This document shows, piece by piece, positions 8,207 to 17,286 of a stretch of 52,166 nucleotides of DNA. A model generated the notes under the pieces. It worked only from the letters and a program-made list of their open reading frames with translations, had not been told where the DNA came from and did no database searches. How positions within the stretch are numbered: the stretch's first letter is position 1; each line of letters opens with the position of its first letter. This stretch comes from Lachnospiraceae bacterium (GTDB taxonomy: Bacteria; Bacillota; Clostridia; Lachnospirales; Lachnospiraceae), in NCBI GenBank assembly GCA_900770225.1, contig CAAGJU010000209.1, positions 1-52,166 of the forward strand. Reading direction: 5' to 3'. The translations under genes and the position numbers were made by a program.

Positions 8207-8347
8207 ACTGTATAAGCTACGGATTGCTCTGTGCTTCGCACTCCCGCAATCCTACAGGTAGGCCCGACTGCGTCGGGCTGACGCGGCGTTCGTCTCACCC
8301 GCTTCACGTATGACGAGCCTGTCTGCGATTCGAAGAGCTTATACAGT
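8207..8347. repeat. Structured dispersed repeat, divergent member (family A, copy 1)
   Basis: This 141-bp element has a perfect 12-bp outer inverted repeat, ACTGTATAAGCT at 8207-8218 and its complement at 8336-8347. Inside are an arm GGATTGC...GCAATCC with a GTGC-TTC-GCAC tip, and an arm ACAGG...CCTGT holding GCCCGAC-TGC-GTCGGGC. The CCACAT before the left end also precedes copy 2. It occupies most of the comM-dprA gap, and no coding capacity is seen. Confidence 0.8.
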
Positions 8348-8465
8348 GCAGAACGCCGCGAATGAAAAAAAAACTTATTTGGAATGAGGTGTTAAGGGGA
8401 AACAGGTGCCCGATGAAGAAGTAAAGCGGAATCAGATGACTGATGACGGAGAGGAGATGAGGTGA

Positions 8466-9638
8466 ATGATGCAGTCAGATATGATGGAGAAAGACAGACT
8501 TTCATACGATGACGGGAATGGTCCTGAGATGAATGATGAAAACACTGAGAAAAAACATGATGCCTCAGAGCCAGCGTATTCTGCGGAAACTGAGCAACTA
8601 TCCGGGCAATTGCCGGAGGAATCTGTTGTAAAGACTGGCGTAAATTACAGGCGCAATCTGCGGCGCGAGAATGACGGGAAGGTTCTGCAGGAGATCCGTA
8701 TGATTCGACGGGATGATCCGGATTATCCGCCGCAGTTCACGCATTATCCCCGCATGCCCGCAAGCATTTATGTCCTGGGCAGTCTTCCGGATCCCGAGCG
8801 GAAAACTGTTGCCATTGTCGGTGCCAGAGGATGTTCTTCCTATGGAAAAGAGCAGGCTTTGCTCTTCGGACGGGAACTGGCCCAGGCAGGGGTGCAGGTG
8901 ATCTCCGGGATGGCCTATGGGATCGACGCCTTCGGTCAGACCGGTGCACTGGATGGAGGAGGCCGGGTTTATGCCGTACTCGGTACGGGCGTGGATGTGT
9001 GTTATCCCAGACAGAACTACGCTCTTTACCGGAGGATTCTTCGCGAAGGCGGCGGTATCATTTCCGAATACGAGCCGGGAACGCCACCTGATGCCTGGCA
9101 TTTTCCCATTCGAAACCGGCTGATCAGCGCATTCGCGGATGTGGTGCTTGTCGTAGAAGCCCGGCCAAGGAGCGGTTCACTGATTACAGCAGATTATGCG
9201 ATGGAGCAGGGGAAATCGATCTATGCGGTACCTGGTCGCAATGGAGATGAGCTGAGCAGCGGATGCAACCGGCTGATCGCGCAGGGTGCCGGGATCGCCT
9301 GGACACCTGCGGTGATTCTGGAGGAACTTGGCTTTACGTGTGAAGAGGAAGCTTTCTGGCCGGAAGCAGACGAATCTGTCGATGCCGTTGCAGATGGTGC
9401 TGCAGTGAAAAAATGCGGGAACAAGCCTGACGGTGGGAAATCGGAGCTCCCTGCCAGATGGGAGCATGCCGATGATTTTGGCAAAATCTTCAGACACCTC
9501 GAGCGCTCGCCGAAAAGCATGCATGTGCTGATCACGCAGAGCGGTCTGAGTCCGTCGACTGTCGCCAGTACGCTGATGCAGCTGTGCGTGTCGGGGTATG
9601 TGGAAGAATCGGCACCGGGATATTTCCGCAGGAAGTAA
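8466..9638 (+). CDS. dprA: DNA-processing protein DprA (Smf)
   Basis: This 390-aa protein loads RecA onto incoming single strands during transformation. The Rossmann-like DprA core spans about residues 80-290: VAIVGARGCSSYGKEQA, VISGMAYGIDAFGQTGAL, AVLGTGVDVCYPRQN, HFPIRNRLISAFADVVLVVEA, SGSLITADYAMEQG and VPGRNGDELSSGCNRLI. A C-terminal winged-helix domain (about 325-388) follows a low-complexity linker. The first 65 residues are acidic and non-conserved and lack the usual SAM-like domain. The start could be ATG 8466 or 8469, after GATGAGGTG; a shorter product from a later codon is possible. The comM-dprA-topA-codY order is typical of Clostridia. Confidence 0.93.
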   Translation: MMQSDMMEKDRLSYDDGNGPEMNDENTEKKHDASEPAYSAETEQLSGQLPEESVVKTGVNYRRNLRRENDGKVLQEIRMIRRDDPDYPPQFTHYPRMPASIYVLGSLPDPERKTVAIVGARGCSSYGKEQALLFGRELAQAGVQVISGMAYGIDAFGQTGALDGGGRVYAVLGTGVDVCYPRQNYALYRRILREGGGIISEYEPGTPPDAWHFPIRNRLISAFADVVLVVEARPRSGSLITADYAMEQGKSIYAVPGRNGDELSSGCNRLIAQGAGIAWTPAVILEELGFTCEEEAFWPEADESVDAVADGAAVKKCGNKPDGGKSELPARWEHADDFGKIFRHLERSPKSMHVLITQSGLSPSTVASTLMQLCVSGYVEESAPGYFRRK

Positions 9639-9975
9639 TCTAAGCGCTGAGATGAAACAGACAGAAGAAAATAAGAGGATGGCGGCAGATGACAGAAGAG
9701 AGAAAATCAGAAAGCGACATTGGATGATAACAGAAGGAAAAAATAAGGTAAAAGTATAACAAAGGGGAGCAATAAGAAGGAAACCGAGGGTGAAAAGAGA
9801 ACTATAAGAAGTTGACTGAAGGGTTACAGGAGGACTCTGGGAGGGTGACAGGAGTACCGCAGGCGGTCGAACTTTGGGTTGCGTGTGCCATATTTTTGCG
9901 TTATAGTGCTATGCGAAACTGTTTTCAAGGCGGAGCAGAGGCATTTCCGCCATGGATAACTCAGGAGGAATCGCT
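9639..9975 (+). other. dprA-topA intergenic region with long purine-rich tract
   Basis: From about 9650 to 9850 the plus strand is strongly biased to A and G, with few pyrimidine runs, and has no gene with a credible start. The topA promoter lies near its end (9879-9907). No terminator hairpin is obvious after dprA, so read-through into topA is possible. Confidence 0.6.
9879..9907 (+). promoter_or_regulatory. Putative topA promoter
   Basis: TTGCGT at 9879-9884 and TATAGT at 9902-9907 are separated by 17 bp, about 70 bp before the topA start. Confidence 0.55.
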
Positions 9976-12078
9976 TTGGCTAACAATCTTGTTATTGTGG
10001 AGTCACCAACCAAAGTCAAACCTGTCCAGAAATTTCTGGGCAAAAATTATACGGTTCTCGCATCAAACGGTCATGTGCGGGATCTGCCGAAGAGCAGTCT
10101 CGGCATTGACATCGAACATGACTTCGAACCCAGATATATAACAATCAGGGGAAAGGGACCTCTCGTTGCATCGCTGAAGAAGGCGGCGGATAAGGCGGAT
10201 AAGGTTTTCCTCGCAACCGACCCCGATCGCGAGGGAGAGGCTATTGCATGGCATCTGTCCAAGGCGCTGAAGCTGGACGAGCACAAGATGCACCGCATTA
10301 CTTTTAATGAGATTACAAAAACAGCGGTAAAGGCTTCGCTGAAAAATGCGCGCGATATCGACATGAATCTGGTCGATGAGCAGCAGGCGAGGCGCTGTCT
10401 GGACCGCATGGTGGGCTATGAGATCAGCCCTCTTCTGTGGAAGAAGATCAAGCGTGGTCTCTCGGCAGGACGTGTACAGTCTGTGGCGCTTCGTATTATC
10501 GCGGACCGTGAGAATGAGATCAACGCGTTCATCCCGCAGGAATACTGGACGCTGGACGCGGAATTTAAGATGGATGGCGCTGACAAACCTCTGACCGCTC
10601 ATTTTTACGGGGATAAGGATGGAAAGATCGACATCGCATCGAAGGAACAGCTCGACAGCATTCTTCATGATCTCGATGGCTCGGTCTTCTCCGTGAAAGA
10701 TGTGAAAAAGGGTGAGCGCATCCGCAAGGCACCGCTTCCTTTTACGACCAGTACCCTGCAGCAGGAAGCTTCGAAGACGCTGAACATGTCTACGTCGAGG
10801 ACGATGCAGATCGCCCAGCAGCTGTATGAGGGCATTGAACTTCCCAAAGAAGGCGTCGTCGGTATGATTTCCTATCTGAGAACGGATTCCACCCGTATCT
10901 CGGAAGAGGCCGATCAGCAGGCGCGCAAATACATCGGTGAGCAGTACGGAGCAAATTACGTGGCATCCGGAGCGACGACGGAGAATAAAAACCGCAACGC
11001 GCAGGACGCGCATGAGGCAATCAGACCCACGGATATCTCACGCACACCGGTTATGGTCAAGGAGTACCTCTCCAGAGATCAGTTCCGCCTGTACCAGCTG
11101 ATCTGGCGCCGCTTTGCCGCCAGCCGTATGGCAGAAGCCAGATATGAGACGAACACCGTACACATCACGGACGGCAGATATATTTTTAACGCGTCAGCAT
11201 CCAGAGTGAAATTTGACGGTTTCCTTTCCGTTTATAATGACACTGAAAAGAAACTGGAAAATGACCATCTGAACGGGGTGCAGGAAGACAGCGTTCTGAA
11301 GCTGGAAAAATTTGACCCGGAGCAGCATTTTACACAGCCGCCGGCCCATTACACCGAAGCTTCGCTCGTGCGGACGCTGGAGGAGCTGGGCATCGGACGT
11401 CCGAGTACCTATGCGCCGACGATTTCGACGATCATTAACCGCCACTATGTGACGAGGGAGAAGAAAAACCTCTATATCACGGAGCTTGGCGAGGCAGTGA
11501 ACAATATGATGCTGGAGGCTTTCCCAAGCATTGTCAATGTGGACTTCACGGCGAACATGGAGCAGCTGCTCGATGCCGTCGGCACGGGAAAAATCCAGTG
11601 GAAGACGATCATCCGGAATTTCTGGCCGGATCTGGAGGAATCTGTTCATCAGGCAGAGACGAACCTTGAAAAGGTAAAGATCGAGGACGAGGTCACCGAT
11701 GTGATCTGCGAAAACTGCGGGCGGCACATGGTCGTCAAGTACGGCCCGCACGGCAAGTTCCTCGCCTGCCCCGGTTTCCCCGAGTGTCGGAATACCAAGC
11801 CCTATTTTGAAAAAACAGGTGTCAGATGCCCGAAGTGCGGCGGCGAGATTCTGATGAAAAAGACGCGGAAGGGACGCCGCTATTACGGATGTGAAAATTA
11901 CCCGACCTGCGATTTCATGTCCTGGCAGAAACCTTCCAACACGCGCTGCCCGAAGTGCGGCGGCTGCATGATCGAAAAGGGCAATAAACTGGTCTGCGCC
12001 GATAAGGAATGCGGGTGCGTGATTCCGCTCGAACCCAAAAAGGAAGCGAGTCTGTCAACAGATAAAGTTGACAGATAA
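9976..12078 (+). CDS. topA: DNA topoisomerase I (type IA)
   Basis: This 700-aa enzyme relaxes negative supercoils through a transient 5'-phosphotyrosine link. The Toprim domain opens LVIVESPTKVKPVQKFLG and includes ATDPDREGEAIAWHL. The active-site tyrosine is Tyr300 in GMISYLRTDSTR. Three C4 zinc ribbons end the protein: CENCG...CPGFPEC, CPKCGG...CENYPTC and CPKCGG...CADKEC. I choose TTG 9976, because GGAGG at 9964-9968 is 7 nt upstream and MANNLVIVESP matches family N-termini. An ATG at 9952 in the same frame would overlap that ribosome binding site. It follows dprA and precedes codY. Confidence 0.96.
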   Translation: MANNLVIVESPTKVKPVQKFLGKNYTVLASNGHVRDLPKSSLGIDIEHDFEPRYITIRGKGPLVASLKKAADKADKVFLATDPDREGEAIAWHLSKALKLDEHKMHRITFNEITKTAVKASLKNARDIDMNLVDEQQARRCLDRMVGYEISPLLWKKIKRGLSAGRVQSVALRIIADRENEINAFIPQEYWTLDAEFKMDGADKPLTAHFYGDKDGKIDIASKEQLDSILHDLDGSVFSVKDVKKGERIRKAPLPFTTSTLQQEASKTLNMSTSRTMQIAQQLYEGIELPKEGVVGMISYLRTDSTRISEEADQQARKYIGEQYGANYVASGATTENKNRNAQDAHEAIRPTDISRTPVMVKEYLSRDQFRLYQLIWRRFAASRMAEARYETNTVHITDGRYIFNASASRVKFDGFLSVYNDTEKKLENDHLNGVQEDSVLKLEKFDPEQHFTQPPAHYTEASLVRTLEELGIGRPSTYAPTISTIINRHYVTREKKNLYITELGEAVNNMMLEAFPSIVNVDFTANMEQLLDAVGTGKIQWKTIIRNFWPDLEESVHQAETNLEKVKIEDEVTDVICENCGRHMVVKYGPHGKFLACPGFPECRNTKPYFEKTGVRCPKCGGEILMKKTRKGRRYYGCENYPTCDFMSWQKPSNTRCPKCGGCMIEKGNKLVCADKECGCVIPLEPKKEASLSTDKVDR

Positions 12079-12125
12079 AAATATATGGCAAATCAAAATG
12101 CCATAAAATTCATAGAATATTCGAG

Positions 12126-12140
12126 AAATTTCTGAAAAGT
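12126..12140. promoter_or_regulatory. CodY-box-like site at the codY promoter
   Basis: AAATTTCTGAAAAGT matches the CodY consensus AATTTTCWGAAAATT at 13 of 15 positions and ends 1 bp before the codY -35 hexamer. Autoregulation of codY is the simple reading; binding is not shown by sequence alone. Confidence 0.6.
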
Positions 12141-12141
12141 C

Positions 12142-12170
12142 TTGCTGTTTCTGTGGAGAGATGATAGACT
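12142..12170 (+). promoter_or_regulatory. Putative codY promoter
   Basis: TTGCTG at 12142-12147 and TAGACT at 12165-12170 are 17 bp apart, directly after the CodY-like box. Confidence 0.5.
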
Positions 12171-12218
12171 GTTTTTATTCCGATGAGTAGGGGAGTCCGG
12201 AGAAGGAGTGGAGCTCAG

Positions 12219-13025
12219 ATGAGTAGTGTAGAGCTGCTTGACAAAACGAGGAAGATCAATAATCTGCTTCACAATAACAATTCAAGCAAGGTTGTCTTCA
12301 ATGATATCTGCGCGGTTCTGGAAGAATGTCTTCATTCCAACGTGCTCGTGATCAGCAGAAAGGGTAAGGTGCTCGGCGTCGCCGTAAACAGCGGGGTTGA
12401 GGAGATCACGGATCTCATCACGGATGAAGTCGGCAGGCATGTGGACAAGCTGCTCAACGACAGGCTTCTCAGTGTCCTTTCTACCAAAGAGAATGTGAAC
12501 ATGAGTACGCTTGGCTTTGAGGATGAGAAGATCAACAGCAGATATACCGCTATCATCAATCCGATCGAGATTGCCGGTGAAAGACTCGGCACCGTCTTCA
12601 TGTACCGCTATGAGCCGATGTATGATATCGACGATATCATCGTCAGCGAGTACGGAACAACCGTCGTAGGGCTGGAGATGATGCGCTCTGTCAATGAGGA
12701 AAATGTAGAGGAAAACCGCAAGATTCAGGTCGTAAAATCCGCATTTGCCACACTGTCCTATTCCGAGCTGGAAGCTATCATCCATATCTTTGATGAACTG
12801 GACGGCAATGAGGGCATCCTTGTAGCCAGCAAGATCGCCGACCGGGTAGGCATTACGAGATCGGTCATCGTGAATGCACTCCGCAAGTTCGAGAGCGCAG
12901 GCGTGATCGAGTCCAAGTCGAGCGGCATGAAGGGCACGTATATCAAGGTGCTCAATGATTATATCTTCACCGAGCTCGACGAGATCAAGCAGAAGAGAAA
13001 CCACGATGATACGAAGACGCACTGA
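12219..13025 (+). CDS. codY: GTP-sensing global transcriptional regulator CodY
   Basis: This 268-aa repressor senses branched-chain amino acids (GAF domain, about residues 1-160) and GTP, and controls nitrogen and nutrient genes in Bacillota. The N-terminus SSVELLDKTRKINNLL and the C-terminal winged helix ASKIADRVGITRSVIVNALRKF with MKGTYIKVLND are nearly invariant in CodY. The ATG at 12219 is preceded by AAGGAG at 12203-12208; an in-frame ATG at 12183 is rejected because homology starts later. A CodY-like box overlaps the promoter region. A terminator follows at 13108. Confidence 0.97.
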   Translation: MSSVELLDKTRKINNLLHNNNSSKVVFNDICAVLEECLHSNVLVISRKGKVLGVAVNSGVEEITDLITDEVGRHVDKLLNDRLLSVLSTKENVNMSTLGFEDEKINSRYTAIINPIEIAGERLGTVFMYRYEPMYDIDDIIVSEYGTTVVGLEMMRSVNEENVEENRKIQVVKSAFATLSYSELEAIIHIFDELDGNEGILVASKIADRVGITRSVIVNALRKFESAGVIESKSSGMKGTYIKVLNDYIFTELDEIKQKRNHDDTKTH

Positions 13026-13107
13026 TGAAGGTCCGACAGCCGGGGTGACCGGTGAGCGGCGTGTCATTTGAGCAATTCAAAAAAATAAAGTGAAGAATAT
13101 TTGATGG

Positions 13108-13139
13108 AGAGCTGCCTGGTGACGGGCAGCTCTTTCTTT
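13108..13139 (+). terminator. Rho-independent terminator after codY
   Basis: AGAGCTGCC at 13108-13116 pairs with GGCAGCTCT at 13125-13133, followed by TTCTTT. Confidence 0.85.
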
Positions 13140-13162
13140 ACGCGAACAGAGAGCCACATCCG
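13137..13162. repeat. Left-end fragment of dispersed repeat family B
   Basis: These 26 bp match 18757-18782 with one difference (TTTACGCGA then R, then CAGAGAGCCACATCCG). It begins at the end of the codY terminator. Only the left end of the longer element at 18757-18912 is present, so this looks like a deleted remnant. Confidence 0.7.
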
Positions 13163-13262
13163 ATCACGGATACAGTATATGTAAATTAAAGAAAAATAAA
13201 GAAAAAAAGAGGTTATTCGAGATATTTTGAAAAAATAGCGAATTATACGGATATAAATGCAG

Positions 13263-13291
13263 TTGCTAAACAGGGGCGTTTTACATATGAT
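13263..13291 (+). promoter_or_regulatory. Putative groESL promoter
   Basis: TTGCTA at 13263-13268 and TATGAT at 13286-13291 are 17 bp apart. The CIRCE operator begins 12 bp after the -10, at or just after the transcription start. Confidence 0.65.
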
Positions 13292-13303
13292 AAGCATTGT
13301 TGA

Positions 13304-13330
13304 GTAGCACTCAAATCAAATGAGTGCTAA
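13304..13330. promoter_or_regulatory. CIRCE operator (HrcA binding site)
   Basis: GTAGCACTC, a 9-bp spacer, then GAGTGCTAA. This is the CIRCE inverted repeat TTAGCACTC-N9-GAGTGCTAA with one mismatch in the left arm. It sits between promoter and groES, so HrcA repression of the chaperonin operon is expected. hrcA is not in the window. Confidence 0.95.
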
Positions 13331-13385
13331 TAAGTTAGAAAATACAGGCAATTTGAAATACATAGGCAAAAGGAGGCCATTGATC

Positions 13386-13658
13386 ATGAAGTTAGTTCCG
13401 TTAGGAGACAGAGTTGTTCTGAAGCAGGTTGAAGCAGAAGAGAAGACAAAATCCGGTATCATTCTTACCAATGCAAATAAAGAGAAACCGCAGGAAGCAG
13501 ACGTTATTTCTGTAGGACCCGGCACTGACAAGGTAAAGATGGAAGTTAAGGAAGGCGATCGCGTAGTATTCGCTCAGTATTCCGGAACACACATCAAGAT
13601 CGATGATGTAGAGTATATTATCGTAAAACAGGAAGATATTCTGGCTATCATCAGATAA
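13386..13658 (+). CDS. groES: Co-chaperonin GroES
   Basis: This 90-aa heptameric lid of the GroEL chamber has LVPLGDRVVLKQVEAEEKTKSGIIL at its start, the mobile loop around KTKSGIIL, and the conserved C-terminal VEYIIVKQEDILAII. ATG 13386 follows AGGAGG at 13371-13376. An in-frame ATG at 13320 overlaps the CIRCE element and is rejected. It is cotranscribed with groEL, 118 bp downstream. Confidence 0.97.
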   Translation: MKLVPLGDRVVLKQVEAEEKTKSGIILTNANKEKPQEADVISVGPGTDKVKMEVKEGDRVVFAQYSGTHIKIDDVEYIIVKQEDILAIIR

Positions 13659-13776
13659 TCATCTGACGATGCCGGTTCATCAAAATACGAAACGGATATT
13701 TTCGGATGGCAGTGATCTGAAAAATCAGATCATCACTGTTCGATACAGATCTTAAAAATCAGGAGGAAAAATAATT

Positions 13777-15399
13777 ATGGCAAAGGATATTAAATACGGC
13801 GCTGATGCGAGAGCAGCTCTTCAGGCCGGTGTAGACAAACTGGCAAATACCGTTAGTGTTACCCTTGGACCGAAGGGCCGCAACGTAGTTCTTCAGAAAT
13901 CCTATGGCACCCCGATCATCACCAACGATGGTGTTACCATTGCTAAGGAGATCGAGCTGAAGGACGGCTATGAAGATATGGGCGCTCAGCTGATCCGTGA
14001 AGTAGCATCCAAGACCAATGATGTAGCCGGTGATGGTACCACGACAGCAACTGTTCTGGCACAGGCTATGATCCAGGAAGGCACACGCAACCTGGCAGCA
14101 GGCGCTAACCCGATCATCCTCAGAAAAGGTATGAAGAAAGCTGCTGAGAAGGCCGTTGAGTACATCAAAAAGCACTCCAAGAAGGTTACCGGCAAGGAGC
14201 AGATCGCAAGAGTTGCTTCCATTTCTGCCGGTGATGACACCGTAGGCCAGATGGTCGCAGATGCCATGGAGAAGGTAACCAACGATGGCGTTATCACAAT
14301 CGAAGAGTCCAAGACCATGCAGACAGAGCTGGATCTGGTAGAAGGTATGCAGTTTGATCGTGGCTATGTTTCCGCTTATCTGGCTACTGATACAGAGAAG
14401 ATGGAAGCCAACCTCGATACTCCTTACATCCTGATCACAGATAAGAAGATCAGCAACATCCAGGAGATCCTTCCGCTCCTTGAGCAGATCGTACAGAACG
14501 GCGCAAGTCTTCTGATCATCGCCGAGGATGTAGACGGCGAGGCTCTTTCAACTCTTATTGTCAACAAGCTTCGTGGAACCTTCAAGGTTTGCGCTGTCAA
14601 GGCTCCGGGCTATGGCGACAGAAGAAAAGAGATGCTGCAGGATATCGCTATTCTGACCGGCGGCCAGGTTATTTCCTCTGATCTCGGCATTGAGCTCAAG
14701 GATGCTACCATGGATATGCTCGGCAAGGCTAAATCCGTACATATCACCAAAGAGAATACGACCATCGTTGACGGCAGCGGCGATAAGCAGGCCATTGCTG
14801 ACCGTGTAGCACAGATCAAGGCACAGATCAGCACAACGACTTCTGATTTCGATAAAGAGAAACTGCAGGAGAGACTTGCAAAGCTTTCCGGCGGCGTAGC
14901 AGTTATCCGTGTAGGCGCTGCAACCGAGACAGAGATGAAGGAAGCAAAGCTTCGTATGGAGGATGCCCTCAACGCAACAAAGGCTGCTGTCGAGGAAGGT
15001 ATTATCGCAGGCGGCGGTTCTGCTTATGTACATGCATCCAAAGAGCTGGCATCGTTCGCTGATTCTCTTGAAGGCGATGAGAAGACCGGCGCCAGAATCG
15101 TTCTTAAGGCTCTGAGAGCTCCGCTGAACAAGATCGCTGAGAACGCCGGCGCTGATGGCTCCGTTATCATCAACAAGGTTGAGGAGTCCGCAGACGGCAT
15201 CGGCTATGATGCTCTGAATGACAAGTTCGTTGATATGATCGAAGCAGGTATCGTTGATCCTGCCAAGGTTACAAGAAGCGCTCTTCAGAACGCTACATCT
15301 GTTGCATCCTCACTGCTCACCACAGAGGCTGCTGTATCCATTATCCCGGAGCCGACTCCGGCAGCTGCAGCACCTGCAGGCGGTGACATGGGATATTAA
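13777..15399 (+). CDS. groEL: Chaperonin GroEL (Hsp60)
   Basis: This 540-aa ATP-dependent folding chamber subunit includes VTLGPKGRNVVLQKSYG, the ATP-binding GDGTTTATVLAQAM, VEEGIIAGGG near the C-terminus, and the family-wide signature region AATETEMKEAKLRMEDALNATKAA. It ends PAGGDMGY, a short version of the Gly/Met-rich tail. An AGGAGG ribosome binding site precedes ATG 13777. Codon use is visibly more biased than in neighbouring genes, as expected for a highly expressed protein. Confidence 0.98.
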   Translation: MAKDIKYGADARAALQAGVDKLANTVSVTLGPKGRNVVLQKSYGTPIITNDGVTIAKEIELKDGYEDMGAQLIREVASKTNDVAGDGTTTATVLAQAMIQEGTRNLAAGANPIILRKGMKKAAEKAVEYIKKHSKKVTGKEQIARVASISAGDDTVGQMVADAMEKVTNDGVITIEESKTMQTELDLVEGMQFDRGYVSAYLATDTEKMEANLDTPYILITDKKISNIQEILPLLEQIVQNGASLLIIAEDVDGEALSTLIVNKLRGTFKVCAVKAPGYGDRRKEMLQDIAILTGGQVISSDLGIELKDATMDMLGKAKSVHITKENTTIVDGSGDKQAIADRVAQIKAQISTTTSDFDKEKLQERLAKLSGGVAVIRVGAATETEMKEAKLRMEDALNATKAAVEEGIIAGGGSAYVHASKELASFADSLEGDEKTGARIVLKALRAPLNKIAENAGADGSVIINKVEESADGIGYDALNDKFVDMIEAGIVDPAKVTRSALQNATSVASSLLTTEAAVSIIPEPTPAAAAPAGGDMGY

Positions 15400-15475
15400 T
15401 TCCCGAAGCCAGGCAGCACCTGATTTGATATATTCATTTGCTCATGATCAGATCTTCTGATGCTGAATAAAAACA

Positions 15476-15520
15476 AAAATGCAGATACTTTCATGCGAAT
15501 GGGGTATCTGCATTTTGTAT
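15476..15520 (+). terminator. First terminator after groEL
   Basis: A perfect 13-bp stem, AAAATGCAGATAC at 15476-15488 with its complement at 15504-15516. The A-rich/T-rich flanks make it usable on both strands. Confidence 0.75.
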
Positions 15521-15541
15521 ACAGCCACTATGAACTGCAGT

Positions 15542-15578
15542 GCCCCGTCCGAACATCACTGTTCGGACGGGGCCTTTT
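15542..15578 (+). terminator. Second terminator after groEL
   Basis: GCCCCGTCCGAACA at 15542-15555 pairs perfectly with 15560-15573 around a 4-nt loop, followed by CTTTTGT. Together with the previous hairpin it isolates groESL from the kinase gene. Confidence 0.88.
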
Positions 15579-15617
15579 GTGCTATATTAAAAAAAGACAG
15601 ACAGCGGAGGATCATAC

Positions 15618-17081
15618 ATGAACGAACAGACCATCAACCGTCTCAGAAAAAAGTTCATTGCCGTCGCCCTGCTTTCTTTTCTGCTTGTGATGATTTTTAT
15701 GGGAGGCCTTGTCTATCTGGTCAACATGCAGTCGACGGCCCGGGAGAGCCGGATCGTGCTGGACCGGATCGTCGAGTATGACGGGAAGCTTCCCGCGCAG
15801 GGAGTAAAGGGAGATTCGTCCGCCTCGTTCACGACGTCAGAGGAGAGCGGAACGCAGAGTTCGGTGAAATCCTCTTCAGAAGCGAAGCCGGATGAATTCA
15901 GCGACGAAAATGTCATCCAGTATTTTCAGCATGTGTTCTACTTCGGCGATTATTCTGACGATGCCGGATCGCGTCTGACGACCAGGTACTTTGCCGTTCT
16001 CTATGACAGTGAAGACAAGGTAGAGCAGGTTATCCAGAATTACATCGAATCTCTTACGGCAGACGATGAGATAAAATTTGCAGAGGATGTACGTGACCGC
16101 GGCTCGTTTGGTATGTATGGCGACTATTATTACAGAGTCGCTGAGAGGGAAAACGGCGGAACGATCGTTGTTTTTCTGGAACGTTCCGAGCAGCTGCTCA
16201 CAAACGGCCGGATTCTGATCACCGTATCGATCCTGCTTCTTACGGGCGCCATTCTGTCATTTTTCCTTCTCCGGGCACTTTCGTTCAGGCTGGTTCAGCC
16301 GGAGATCGAAAACGCGGAAAAGCAGAAGCAGTTCATCACGAATGCCAGTCATGAACTGAAGACGCCGCTCGCCGTCATCCGTGCGAATACGGAAGTCGAG
16401 ATGATGATGAACGGCGAAAATGAATGGAATCAGTCGACGATGCGTCAGGTCGATCACATGACGGGACTGATCCAGAACCTCGTCGCCGTCACGCGGGCGG
16501 AAGAAAAAGAGGATATCGGTGATCTGCAGAAGATCAACGTATCGCAGGTCGTCGATGACACCTGTAATACCTTCGCCCCTGTCGCCACGCAGGATGGGAA
16601 GGCATTTAAAAAGCAGATCGCTCCCGATCAGGAGATGTACATGTCCGAGAGCATGCTGCGCCAGCTGGCTGGCCTGCTGCTGGATAATGCCATCAAATAC
16701 TGTGACGATGGCGGTACGGTGTCCGTGGATTTCTCTGTGACAAGGCACGTGGCACATCTGAAGGTATCGAACAATTATGCCGCGGGTGCGAAGGTGGATT
16801 ATCAGCGATTCTTTGACCGCTTTTACCGGGAAGATGAATCGCACAAGATAGATAATAAAAAGAAAAGCGGCTTTGGCGTCGGCCTTTCCATTGCGCAGGG
16901 AATCGTCAGACAGTTCAAGGGCACGATTGATGCGAGCTGGAAAAACGGCGTGATCACATTTGCCTGTGTGCTGCGTGAGCCGCCCATGAAAGCCGTGAAG
17001 GACGAGATCCAGGCTATGAACGACGCATGGCAGGAAGATGAAGAAGGTCATGGATCGGATGGCTGTGGGCGTAAGAAGTAA
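15618..17081 (+). CDS. Membrane sensor histidine kinase
   Basis: This 487-aa two-component kinase has membrane segments at about residues 11-34 and 195-217, flanking an extracytoplasmic sensor region of about 160 residues. The HisKA domain has NASHELKTPLAVIRAN with the phosphoacceptor His245. In the ATPase domain, LLLDNAIKYCDDGG is the N box and SGFGVGLSIAQGIV the G box. No HAMP domain is apparent. The signal is unknown. No response regulator gene adjoins it; the nearest is at 21465. Start ATG 15618 follows GGAGG at 15606-15610. Confidence 0.9.
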   Translation: MNEQTINRLRKKFIAVALLSFLLVMIFMGGLVYLVNMQSTARESRIVLDRIVEYDGKLPAQGVKGDSSASFTTSEESGTQSSVKSSSEAKPDEFSDENVIQYFQHVFYFGDYSDDAGSRLTTRYFAVLYDSEDKVEQVIQNYIESLTADDEIKFAEDVRDRGSFGMYGDYYYRVAERENGGTIVVFLERSEQLLTNGRILITVSILLLTGAILSFFLLRALSFRLVQPEIENAEKQKQFITNASHELKTPLAVIRANTEVEMMMNGENEWNQSTMRQVDHMTGLIQNLVAVTRAEEKEDIGDLQKINVSQVVDDTCNTFAPVATQDGKAFKKQIAPDQEMYMSESMLRQLAGLLLDNAIKYCDDGGTVSVDFSVTRHVAHLKVSNNYAAGAKVDYQRFFDRFYREDESHKIDNKKKSGFGVGLSIAQGIVRQFKGTIDASWKNGVITFACVLREPPMKAVKDEIQAMNDAWQEDEEGHGSDGCGRKK

Positions 17082-17139
17082 CCGGACAGGAATATTGCTG
17101 GGCTGCAGATACATACAGTAACTGGATGAAGACAATGCG

Positions 17140-17207
17140 GAGACAGTAACTGCAGACAGTAAAGGGATAGTGTCGCTGAGAGACAGTGGTTGCAGACAGT
17201 GACAGGA
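17140..17207 (+). repeat. Imperfect tandem repeat, 40-bp period
   Basis: GAGACAGT at 17140 and 17180 open two related blocks containing GCAGACAGT. The repeat lies between the kinase gene and the PucR-type regulator, a 205-bp gap without another gene. Confidence 0.6.
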
Positions 17208-17286
17208 CAGGAGCTGCGGGGGCAGCAAAAATATAATGCAGGAGTTCGCTGCGGGGGCAGCGGACGGGAAAAGCGGAGGTAGGATT

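Noticed and set aside
8207..8347. tRNA or known small RNA gene
   Set aside because: Despite its several stems the length and sequence fit no tRNA, tmRNA, 6S or SRP RNA features that I can see.
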